Of a stretch of DNA of 29,904 bases, positions 1 through 7,135 are shown piece by piece (the stretch's first letter is position 1; the number at the start of each line of letters is the position of its first letter). The stretch spans positions 1,200,262 through 1,230,165 of the forward strand of contig CP070758.1 in assembly GCA_020348925.1 (NCBI GenBank), written 5' to 3'. The notes beneath the pieces are model-generated. The model searched no databases, was not told the DNA's origin, and saw only the letters and a list, made by a program, of their open reading frames with translations. The translations under genes and the position numbers were made by a program. Origin of the DNA: Gemmatimonadota bacterium (GTDB lineage Bacteria > JBHIER01 > G020348925).

Positions 1-912
1 CTTGGGGGCAGAAGTCGAAGGCAGCGCAAGCCTTTGAAAGCGCCCCGTCCAAGGAGACGACTCACCTCTACAGAGGAGATACACAAAGCGCTTGTCATTG
101 GTACTCGAGACTATGTTCGAAAAAATGGATTTCAGAAAGTCGTCATCGGTCTCAGCGGGGGAATCGACTCCGCCCTGACAGCTACCATTGCCGTTGACGC
201 CGTGGGGTGTGGTAACGTCGTGGGCGTGACGATGCCATCCCAATATTCGTCAAAAGGGAGTGTCACCGACTCGGAGGCTCTGGCCAAAAATCTGGGAATT
301 GAACTGAAACAGATCCCTATCGCAGAGCTTTTTGATGTATTCAAATCTACGCTCAAGAAAGAATTCGCTCTCCTGCCTGAGGATATCACTGAAGAAAACC
401 TCCAAGCCCGTGTTCGGGGTGTCCTTCTTATGGCCCTCTCCAACAAGTTCGGCTGGCTCGTCCTGGCACCGGGAAACAAGAGCGAGATCAGCGTTGGCTA
501 TTGTACCCTTTATGGCGATATGGTGGGAGGCTTCGCCGTCATCAAGGACGTCCCCAAAACACTCGTGTACAAACTCGCCCGATACAGAAATAGGCTTGCC
601 GGGAGAAAACTCATTCCCCGAAGGATCATCATCAAGGAACCCTCCGCCGAACTCAAGCCCGACCAGAGGGACGTGGATAGTTTGCCTCCGTATCACATTC
701 TGGATCCCATCTTAGAGGCTTATGTCGAAGACGATAAAAGCATCCGGGAGATCGCCGACATGGGGTTCGATAAGAAGCTGGTGAGGCATATAATCCGGAT
801 GGTGGATGCAAACGAATACAAACGCCGCCAGGGACCTCCCGGCATCAAGATCACGCCGCGAGCTTTCGGAAAAGATCGCCGGATCCCCATTACCAACTGG
901 TACACGGACTGA
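1..912 (+). CDS. nadE: NAD+ synthetase, C-terminal synthetase domain (5' partial)
   Basis: The frame is open from the first base, so the gene begins upstream of the window; only about 300 C-terminal residues are visible. They make up the ATP-pyrophosphatase domain that amidates deamido-NAD+ to NAD+ using ammonia. The PP-loop [11 protein letters not shown] is plain near the start, followed by the conserved [22 protein letters not shown] segment (a split of the usual NKSE...YGD motif) and a C-terminal arginine/lysine-rich [20 protein letters not shown] tail typical of the glutamine-dependent (two-domain) enzyme. The N-terminal glutaminase (nitrilase-fold) half should lie upstream but cannot be checked. 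It is cytoplasmic and performs the last step of NAD biosynthesis. It ends 460 bases before the next gene, so it is probably not in an operon with it. Family assignment is secure; the two-domain form is inferred. Confidence 0.95.
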   Translation, partial: LGGRSRRQRKPLKAPRPRRRLTSTEEIHKALVIGTRDYVRKNGFQKVVIGLSGGIDSALTATIAVDAVGCGNVVGVTMPSQYSSKGSVTDSEALAKNLGIELKQIPIAELFDVFKSTLKKEFALLPEDITEENLQARVRGVLLMALSNKFGWLVLAPGNKSEISVGYCTLYGDMVGGFAVIKDVPKTLVYKLARYRNRLAGRKLIPRRIIIKEPSAELKPDQRDVDSLPPYHILDPILEAYVEDDKSIREIADMGFDKKLVRHIIRMVDANEYKRRQGPPGIKITPRAFGKDRRIPITNWYTD

Positions 913-1372
913 CCCTTCATAGTTTCCCCACACACACTCTCTCTATAGTAGCACTTCTCATCTCCTTAAAGTTCATACATAAAGGAATATTCTTGAACTC
1001 CGAAAGAGGGGAACGGCCTCTGAAACGGAGTCTCATATTACACTTGACAACGACTTTTTTATATATACCTTTTGGCGTCAAAAGTCGTATTTTTGGGCGG
1101 AAGTACAAAATTTAAAACTCATGTATAATGCACACATGAAAATAGAAGCTGTCATTCCTGCGAATGCAGGAATCTCCTCGGTTTGCTCAACATACCCTCG
1201 ATTAAGGAGACTCCGATATAAAACCGGAATGACATTCAGACTTACGGGGGAAAGCAGAAACCAACGGAGTTCAAAAAACAATAACTTTCATAAGTCACAT
1301 AAAAGTTGTAAGTTAAATTATAATCAAATAGATTTTATGAATAATTCAGGAACTATATAAAGGACGCGAAAC
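913..1372. other. Intergenic region with a palindromic repeat and weak promoter elements
   Basis: No convincing coding frame. It holds a TTGACA at 1044-1049 followed by an A/T tract without a well-spaced -10, an extended -10 (TGTATAAT, 1122-1129) without a good -35, the palindromic repeat at 1151-1233 and another TATAAT at 1319-1324 just upstream of the phosphatase gene. Any of these could start the downstream transcript; none is a strong call. Confidence 0.4.
1151..1233. repeat. Small palindromic interspersed repeat (REP/MITE-like)
   Basis: The 83-base element is bounded by GTCATTCC (1151-1158) and its inverse GGAATGAC (1226-1233). It begins with a perfect 8-bp hairpin, ATTCCTGC-GAAT-GCAGGAAT (1154-1173). 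Elements starting GTCATTCC(C/T)GCGAA are a common type of intergenic palindromic repeat in bacterial genomes. Only one copy is visible here, so repetitiveness is inferred from that resemblance. Confidence 0.6.
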
Positions 1373-2602
1373 ATGCCATTTGATCCAAAACAGTTTTACA
1401 GAAAAATGGAATCACTCTTGGCTGAAATAGATGCAACGGAGGATACGGATCAGCTTCTCGAGACGGTCTTGGACAAACTCGTTCAGACTTTTGGCGAGGA
1501 GTTGCTGATTCACAACGGCAGGCTCTACATTGGTGAGGGGGATGGATTCGTTCTAACAAAAACGATCACCGAAAACGAAGATAATCTCATCGGTCTGAAA
1601 ATACCTCTCTCATATCCTCCCATGCAACTTCTCTTGCAGAACCGGATGTATATCTACGACCAATCCACACCGGGTCTCGACTCACAGTTGGAGGAGCGTT
1701 TAGGGGGCGTGTTCTCCGTAGCGATTTTAGTTGCAGGTCCTGACCATCAGTACATTTTGGCGTTCGGACTGAGGGAAGGATGGAACAGGGAGATTCTGGA
1801 GTTTTCCTTGAACACGATTCGCAATCTCATCAACCACCGCTTCGTGGAAGTGCGGTTCCAGTCGAAGCTCATGGAGGCAAAAGAGATTCAGCAAAGTTTA
1901 TTGCCCCCTCCCCAGTATTCTTTTTACGGATTCGATATTTATGCTTCATCGATTCCAGCTGAAGAGGTAGGTGGCGATTTTTACGACTTCATCCCCATTA
2001 CTGGACAAAATCTGGGGATCGCCATCGGCGATTCCAGTGGGCACGGACTGACGGCGGCTTTACAGGTGCGCGACGTCGTGACCGGTCTCCGTATGGGTAT
2101 CGAAAAGGATTTTAAAGTCACAAGTGTCATTGAACGGTTGAACCGGGTCATCCACAAAAGTAGCCTGTCGACCCGTTTCATCTCTCTCTTCTTCGGCGAG
2201 CTGGACGAGAACGGCGATCTGTTCTATATTAACGCCGGTCATGTACCGCCCATACTCTTTGACACCGGGACAGTTTCAACTCTGACCGTTGGAGGTTTAC
2301 CCCTCGGACCGACCCCCGAGAGCAACTATCGCCGGGGATATGTTCATCTGAATCCCGGATCCATATTGCTTTGCTACACCGATGGAATTGAAGAACGATC
2401 AAACGCTAAGAAGGTTCAGTTTGGTGTGGAACGTATCACGCGCCTCGTCCAGGAGAAGATGGACCTCTCTTCAGAGCTCTTGGTTCAATCCGTCATGGAT
2501 GAGGCCGATATCTTTGGTCAGAAAGCCGAATGGGACGACGATGCCACGGTAATTGCGATTAAGAGAACGGGCCAGGAGGTGTGTTCGGAGGGGATTCTAT
2601 AG
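1373..2602 (+). CDS. SpoIIE/RsbU-type PP2C serine phosphatase with N-terminal GAF-like sensor domain
   Basis: A 409-residue soluble protein. Residues about 20-160 look like a GAF-type sensory domain; about 165-175 is the short helical linker (EAKEIQQSLLPPP) that precedes this phosphatase class; the rest is the PP2C SpoIIE domain. Metal-binding and catalytic motifs are intact: GGDFYD (200-205), GDSSGHG (219-225), NAGH (287-290), YTDGIEE (335-341) and DDATVIAIK near residue 395. Such proteins dephosphorylate anti-sigma-factor antagonists in partner-switching systems, but no anti-sigma or STAS gene lies next to it. The ATG has an AAGGA ribosome binding site about 8 bases upstream. It stands alone between two long non-coding stretches. 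The phosphatase call is secure; the signal sensed and the target are unknown. Confidence 0.92.
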   Translation: MPFDPKQFYRKMESLLAEIDATEDTDQLLETVLDKLVQTFGEELLIHNGRLYIGEGDGFVLTKTITENEDNLIGLKIPLSYPPMQLLLQNRMYIYDQSTPGLDSQLEERLGGVFSVAILVAGPDHQYILAFGLREGWNREILEFSLNTIRNLINHRFVEVRFQSKLMEAKEIQQSLLPPPQYSFYGFDIYASSIPAEEVGGDFYDFIPITGQNLGIAIGDSSGHGLTAALQVRDVVTGLRMGIEKDFKVTSVIERLNRVIHKSSLSTRFISLFFGELDENGDLFYINAGHVPPILFDTGTVSTLTVGGLPLGPTPESNYRRGYVHLNPGSILLCYTDGIEERSNAKKVQFGVERITRLVQEKMDLSSELLVQSVMDEADIFGQKAEWDDDATVIAIKRTGQEVCSEGIL

Positions 2603-2902
2603 GGCAGCCCTCGACAATCCAGCCTTTGAATGTGCGCGGTTCATCAGATCCAATTCTTAAAAACCCAAAGTGAAGTTCTCAAAGAAAACATCACTCTCAC
2701 ATGTATTACATCAGTGCATATTCCTGGCGAAAATTCGCAATCTGCTCAGATTCAAGGAAATGTACTGAAACAATATCTGACATGCGACTATAAGTGGCTT
2801 AGTATAGAAATGTAAATCAGAATTTATACACAATAGATAATTGAATGTTAGATCCAATTCTCGTATTTCTTTTCTCGCCGTCAACAAACATCAAAATAAC
2901 GC
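2603..2902. other. A/T-rich intergenic region, nothing recognised
   Basis: Between the phosphatase and the transposase remnant. Short open frames are present but none has a ribosome binding site or recognisable protein sequence, and no strong hairpin with a T-tract follows the phosphatase stop. It may contain decayed mobile-element sequence, given the transposase tail immediately downstream. Confidence 0.35.
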
Positions 2903-3172
2903 TTGACATATAAAAAAACCGGATCCTTTGCATCTGTCGTGATTGAGCTGGACAATTGGATCCACGAAGCCCAAGACAGCGGTATCCCGGAAGGGCAAAA
3001 GGTGGCTGACACCTTTGTTCGTTGGAAACCAGAGATCCTCAATTTCTTGGTCTATCGCATCAACAATGCTGTCACCGAAGGCAAGATCAACAGGATCAAA
3101 ACGATCAGGCATTGGGCTTACAATTACAACAACTTTGAGAACATTTGCCTCAAGATCTTGGAAGCAGAGTAG
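2903..3172 (+). pseudogene. ISL3-family transposase, C-terminal remnant
   Basis: About 85 residues ending at 3172 match the C-terminal end of ISL3-family DDE transposases as I know them: an LDNWIHEAQDSGI block, a WKPEILNFLVYRI helix, then the region around the final catalytic Glu (NAVTEGKINRIKTIRHWAY) and FENICLKIL. In intact elements this follows about 300 further residues. Here an in-frame stop sits at 2897-2899, and no other frame upstream continues the protein. The start given is only the first TTG in the open stretch. It is therefore a dead fragment. The inverted repeats of the original element cannot be identified with confidence. Confidence 0.72.
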
Positions 3173-3322
3173 TCGACTCGTCTGTCAAAGAACAAAGAAC
3201 TCCTTACTACCGCTCTGACGATAAGGGGAGTTAGTACATCTAAAGAAAATCACGACAGGCGAAAAAACAGTACACCAAAACTACATAACTTTCACAACAG
3301 ATGACAGAGACCTGAAAATTTA

Positions 3323-3351
3323 TTGACAATTCTACATTTAATGTGTAATTT
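3323..3351 (+). promoter_or_regulatory. Promoter of the first C25-like paralog
   Basis: TTGACA (3323-3328), a 17-base spacer, then TAATTT (3346-3351) with TG upstream. The same TTGACA-N17-TAATTT arrangement occurs 3504 bases later before the second paralog, which supports it as a real promoter. It lies about 300 bases before the likely start codon, giving a long 5' leader. Confidence 0.65.
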
Positions 3352-3631
3352 AAATCCTGTAGAAGTCGGTTCAACACCTATGGTGTGAGTGAACAAGGAG
3401 GTGACGAATGGACCAAATTGTTACTTTCTACCCGCTCACGGAAGTTATAACCTTATTAATCTTTAGCATTATTGTTGATTTCATCGTAAAGCTTTTTGAT
3501 AATGAGATGTTGTAGATAACTGATACTTGTGTTTGAATGCTAAGGTTACTTTAGACGCATCAGAATCGTGGTCGAAGGAAAGATATCCTTTGAACGAATT
3601 GAAAACATCCCTCAAAGAAAAGAGCAGAAAA
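3352..3631 (+). promoter_or_regulatory. Long 5' leader with a perfect anti-SD complement, conserved in both paralogs
   Basis: From promoter to ATG this leader aligns base for base, with no net insertion or deletion, to 6856-7135. A perfect 10-base complement to the 16S rRNA tail, AAGGAGGTGA, lies at 3395-3404, which is 236 bases before the main ATG. A small hairpin ACACC-TAT-GGTGT precedes it (near 3374-3386). The central stretch (about 3410-3490) has diverged while the ends are conserved. It may act as a leader-peptide or RNA regulatory region; the mechanism is unknown. Confidence 0.45.
3408..3515 (+). CDS. Possible 35-codon leader peptide
   Basis: An ATG at 3408 lies 3 bases after the perfect Shine-Dalgarno sequence AAGGAGGTGA and opens 35 codons to a TAG at 3513-3515. 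The product would be hydrophobic in its middle (LLIFSIIVDFIV), like a tiny membrane peptide. The second paralog's leader also has an ATG right after the same Shine-Dalgarno, at 6908, but in another frame and with an unrelated 31-residue product, so the peptide sequence is not conserved. Translation of something here is plausible because of the ribosome binding site. The spacing of 3 bases is tight, and function is unknown. Confidence 0.25.
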   Translation: MDQIVTFYPLTEVITLLIFSIIVDFIVKLFDNEML

Positions 3632-6379
3632 ATGATGACCCGAAATATCGTTTTGCAGAAAAATTGGGAATATTTGCTTCGATTGATTCCGTTCGTTTTA
3701 TTTGCCCTCCAATGTTCCATGCTCTCGACCGCCCACACCCAGCCATTGGACGCGAGGAATATACAGGTCACTTTTGATCCCTCTCATAAAAAACTGACGA
3801 CGTATAAGGAGTATTTGGAGAGATCCTCCCCTCCGACTCCATTTCGTGTGGACAAACTCTACGAGACGCTGAAAGAAGGAAAAATGAGCCGCAGTCAACA
3901 GACCGGTAAAGTGTTGGTAATTGTCAATTCCTCTATTCAATCGGGTATTCAGGCATCGTTAGATCTATATGTGATTGATTTGGAAAGGGAGGGTTATGAT
4001 GTCACAGTGTGGGCGACCTCGGGTGGAAATCACAATAGTATTAAGAACCACATATTATCAGAGTCTACAAATCTCGTCGGTGTTGTTTTAATCGGTGATG
4101 TTCCCGTCCCGTGGTTTGAAATGTATTACGATTATGACATTGATAATGATTGGGATGGAGAAATTGATGAGGACCCGATTGATGGGGTGGATAACGATGG
4201 GGACGGGGAGATCGATGAAGATCCCCCTTACGATAATGACGGAGATGGCCAATATAACGAGGACCACATCGACGGGATCGACAACGACGGCGATGGCTTG
4301 TTTGATGAAGATACCTATGATGGGGGCTATTCGGAGTTTCCCTGCGACCTGTTTTACATGGATTTGGATGGAACCTGGGACGATAAGGATGCCGACGGTC
4401 TTTTAGATGGCCATCGCGATAATTCGGCCGACGTTGGACCAGATATATGGCTGGGCCGACTCACTCCTTCGCCGATGACGTTCGGGGGAGCTAATGAGGT
4501 CACCCTCTTGAACAACTATTTTCGGAAAAACCACGACTACAGAATGGGCACGTTGACGGCCAACGAGAGGGCGTTGGTTTACGTGGACGATGATTGGGAG
4601 CATTGGGCAGATGATATTAATGACAATATGAAGTTGGTCTATTCTACAACTGGGCTGGTCAGAGGCAAGGTACAGACCTGCGGGACCGACTACGTTGTCC
4701 GACTGACGGCGGATTACGAATGGATACACGTTATGGTCCACTCCTCCTGGGAGAACCATCATTTTAAAATCAGAGATGGCTGGGAACTGGTGACGAATAC
4801 CGATATTCAGGGAATCGATCCTGTGGCTCTTTTCTACAATCTTTTTGCCTGCTCCAATTGCCGATACGTGGAGGCGGATTATATGGGAGGGTGGTACATT
4901 TTTGTCGAAGAACATGGCCTGGGTGCGGTGGGGAGCACGAAAAGCGGAAGCATGCTATACTTTGAGTCTTTCTATGAACCGCTGGGTCAGGGAGCAAGTA
5001 TAGGGGAAGCGTATCAACAATGGTTTGAATTCATCTTATCGTTGTGGGCTGACAACGACTGGCAGCTTTATATGCAAGGCTGGTTTTACGGTATGACGCT
5101 GCTCGGTGATCCGACTTTGACTCTCGAACAAACATTTTTTGACCCTGATATTCATGTATCAGCTACAAGTTATAATTACGGGGATATGCTCGTAGAAACT
5201 TCCAGCGACTGGGTATTCGATGTCTCCAATGTGGGAGCATCTGACTTGATGATCACGAATATCACTTCCGACCATTCAAACTTTGAGATTACGTCTCCCG
5301 GTTTTCCTCAAACGGTTTCACCTGGGGATGAGATCAGTGTAACTGTCACTTTCACCCCCTCAACCACCGGCATGAAAACAGGCCACCTCAGTATCACCAG
5401 CAATGACCTCGCTGAACCGACTTTAAATGTAACCGTAGTCGGAAAAGGCGTGGTTCCGGATATCCGCATCAGACCTGAGGCGTTGGACGAGACGGTTGTG
5501 GAAGGTGGGATGATGACGACCGAACTGACGATTACCAATCGGGGCGATTGGGACCTGACCTTTCAGATCACCGAAACGATAGACTGGGTCGAAGTGGATC
5601 CGGCTTCTGGGACGGTTGCCGCTGATGGTAACCAACCTGTTGAGGTAGTCATTGATGCAACGGCTCTGTCCCCCAGTGAGCGCACTGGAAAAGTGACTGT
5701 CATTTGTAATGATCCTGATGAGCCTGAATGTATAGTTCCCATATACCTGAAGGTTGAAGCTGCCCGCGTCATCGTCAGTCTGCCCACGACCAGTATCCTA
5801 CCCGGAGAAACCGCTCACATCTCCCTTGGTACGGATAACCTGACGTGGCTTGATGTACCTATCGGTCGTATTGAAATGGAGCTTACCTTTGACGACAGCT
5901 TCCTGGAAGTAGCTGACATAACACCGGGAGAACGCGCCCAGCATATGGGCAATTTTGAATGGAGCCTTCCTGACCCCGGTGTGATATCTTTGGCCATGTA
6001 CGACGAGTCGGAGAATGTGATTGAGCCCGGCACAGGTGCGGTGGCGGAAATATCCTTTGTTGTGAGTGAAGAGGCTGCTTACGGTGCCAGTTCTTTGATT
6101 ACAATTGTGGAGACAACTCTTACAGATGAAAATGGAGAAATTCTTAGTGTCGAGTCGGTGAACGGTATGATCAGCCTGGGATTGAGGAGCGATGTGAACC
6201 TCAACGGAGGGGTTGACATTGTTGATGCGCTTCTTGCGGTGAACATTGTGCTCCAGATGATGACACCGACCGGTTACGAACAATGGGCCGCTGACTGCAA
6301 CGGGGACGGCGTGGTCAACATTATGGATGTACTGGGTATTGTCAACGTTGTTTTAGGGATCAGCACGTGTGAACCGTGA
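3632..6379 (+). CDS. Secreted C25-like (gingipain-type) peptidase with Ca-binding repeats, Ig-like, cohesin-like and dockerin domains, copy 1
   Basis: A 915-residue exported protein. Order: signal peptide (about 1-35, hydrophobic LLRLIPFVLFAL); C25-like peptidase domain with VLIGDVPVPWFE near 152, candidate catalytic His370 (MVHSSW) and Cys407 (FACSNC), and a closing GMTLLGDPTLTL; inside it an insertion of DxDxDG acidic repeats (about 167-231), thrombospondin-3-like and probably Ca-binding; an ASH/HYDIN-type Ig-like domain (about 502-605); a second Ig-like domain (609-710); a cohesin-like domain (711-848); and a type I dockerin (853-914) with two loops, DVNLNGGVDIVD and DCNGDGVVNIMD. The 37-residue His-Cys spacing is close to that of gingipain R (33). 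Clan CD enzymes usually have His-Gly; here it is His-Ser, so activity is uncertain. The frame is open upstream to a TTG at 3527, but the ATG at 3632 gives the signal peptide and is chosen. It is a tandem paralog of the gene at 7136. Confidence 0.85.
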   Translation: MMTRNIVLQKNWEYLLRLIPFVLFALQCSMLSTAHTQPLDARNIQVTFDPSHKKLTTYKEYLERSSPPTPFRVDKLYETLKEGKMSRSQQTGKVLVIVNSSIQSGIQASLDLYVIDLEREGYDVTVWATSGGNHNSIKNHILSESTNLVGVVLIGDVPVPWFEMYYDYDIDNDWDGEIDEDPIDGVDNDGDGEIDEDPPYDNDGDGQYNEDHIDGIDNDGDGLFDEDTYDGGYSEFPCDLFYMDLDGTWDDKDADGLLDGHRDNSADVGPDIWLGRLTPSPMTFGGANEVTLLNNYFRKNHDYRMGTLTANERALVYVDDDWEHWADDINDNMKLVYSTTGLVRGKVQTCGTDYVVRLTADYEWIHVMVHSSWENHHFKIRDGWELVTNTDIQGIDPVALFYNLFACSNCRYVEADYMGGWYIFVEEHGLGAVGSTKSGSMLYFESFYEPLGQGASIGEAYQQWFEFILSLWADNDWQLYMQGWFYGMTLLGDPTLTLEQTFFDPDIHVSATSYNYGDMLVETSSDWVFDVSNVGASDLMITNITSDHSNFEITSPGFPQTVSPGDEISVTVTFTPSTTGMKTGHLSITSNDLAEPTLNVTVVGKGVVPDIRIRPEALDETVVEGGMMTTELTITNRGDWDLTFQITETIDWVEVDPASGTVAADGNQPVEVVIDATALSPSERTGKVTVICNDPDEPECIVPIYLKVEAARVIVSLPTTSILPGETAHISLGTDNLTWLDVPIGRIEMELTFDDSFLEVADITPGERAQHMGNFEWSLPDPGVISLAMYDESENVIEPGTGAVAEISFVVSEEAAYGASSLITIVETTLTDENGEILSVESVNGMISLGLRSDVNLNGGVDIVDALLAVNIVLQMMTPTGYEQWAADCNGDGVVNIMDVLGIVNVVLGISTCEP

Positions 6380-6826
6380 TTTTTAAGAAAAAAGAATCAC
6401 AATAAGAGTGCCGCTCTGGTCTTGATCGACCAGCATATGTATGCTGGTTGCTGGAGTCACAATTGGGCTGTATATCTCGGTACACGTTTCAAAACCTCTT
6501 CGACATTTACTGTTCGATAATCAATTTGAATGTGGATTTTCTGAGACACCCTGGTTGGGACAAATGTCCCTTTCTCTCCCTTCAAACGGGACACCTATTT
6601 CTACGATCAATATTCGGAGACCGTTTGGCTACGCTACAAAGTATCATGTTTGCTGAGAGAATGCCATAAGGTGTTATGGAAAAAAGACGATTGCTCTTTG
6701 AAACGAATAGAGTCCCCTCTTTAACTCAAACTTCTTTAAAAAATATAGAAATATTTGGACTAAAGCTGTACAAACTGTTCGTCACTTCGGCTAAATCCTT
6801 TCAATTTTTTGCATTTTAAAAATTGG
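6380..6826. other. Spacer between the tandem paralogs
   Basis: A 447-base stretch with no recognised gene. Two overlapping plus-strand frames of about 70 codons (from 6441 and 6448) have no ribosome binding site and no recognisable domain. Near its left end are two overlapping hairpins (6416-6448). The right end is A/T-rich and leads into the promoter of the second paralog. The sequence upstream of the first paralog's promoter is different, so the duplication unit seems to begin close to the promoter. Confidence 0.4.
6416..6448 (+). terminator. Two overlapping hairpins after the first paralog
   Basis: CTGGTC-TTGATC-GACCAG (6416-6433) and ACCAGCAT-ATGT-ATGCTGGT (6429-6448) share the ACCAG segment, so only one can form at a time. 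They lie 37 bases after the stop codon. No T-tract follows, so a role in intrinsic termination is uncertain. Confidence 0.3.
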
Positions 6827-6855
6827 TTGACAATACTACATTTTTGTTATAATTT
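6827..6855 (+). promoter_or_regulatory. Promoter of the second C25-like paralog
   Basis: TTGACA (6827-6832) and, after 17 bases, TAATTT (6850-6855); an overlapping TATAAT (6848-6853) would give a 15-base spacer. The -35 and first -10 positions correspond exactly to 3323-3351 with an offset of 3504, so each paralog has its own promoter. Confidence 0.65.
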
Positions 6856-7135
6856 GGATTCTGTCTAAGTCAACTCAAGACGTACGGTGGGATTGAACAA
6901 GGAGGTGATGAATAGCCAACCTGCTACTAACAAACAGCTTATAAAATTCACAATGCTGATAATCTTTGACACTCATTTTTTATTTCACAGAAGAGTGTTT
7001 TGATAATGTGATGTAATAGATGACTGATACCTGTGTTTGAATCCCAAGGTTATTTTCAACGCAGCAAGATCGTGTTCGAAGGAAAGATATCCTTTGAACG
7101 AATCGAAAACATCCCTCAACAAATGGAGCAGAAAA
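6856..7135 (+). promoter_or_regulatory. 5' leader of the second paralog, with the same upstream anti-SD complement
   Basis: AAGGAGGTGA lies at 6899-6908, again 236 bases before the ATG at 7136. An ATG overlapping its end (6908-6910) opens a 31-codon frame stopping at TGA (7001-7003), unlike the peptide in the first leader. A closer GGAG (7125-7128) lies 7 bases before the main ATG and is the likely ribosome binding site for the protease gene. Confidence 0.45.

Noticed and set aside
3198-3232. Imperfect inverted repeat AACTCC-TTA ... TAAGGGGAGTT after the transposase remnant.
   Set aside because: It needs a bulge, has no T-tract, and cannot be matched to a known ISL3 terminal repeat from this sequence alone.
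3365-3385. GGTTCAACACC in the leader, resembling a tRNA T-loop.
   Set aside because: No acceptor stem, anticodon arm or D-loop can be formed around it.
3527-3631. Extended N-terminus of the first protease paralog from a TTG start.
   Set aside because: No Shine-Dalgarno sequence at the TTG, the matching codon in the second copy is CTG, and the ATG at 3632 starts a normal signal peptide.
3568-3777. A second open frame over the 5' end of both protease paralogs (also 7033-7281), giving similar products of about 70-80 residues.
   Set aside because: It lies over the signal peptide region of the main frame, has no ribosome binding site, and its similarity between copies follows from the near-identical DNA there.
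4130-4324. Repetitive DNA within the protease gene, at first sight a tandem DNA repeat or CRISPR-like array.
   Set aside because: It encodes irregular DxDxDG protein repeats in frame; units vary in length and there are no spacers.
6441-6669. Two overlapping frames of about 70 codons between the protease paralogs.
   Set aside because: No ribosome binding site, no recognised sequence and no counterpart elsewhere in the window.
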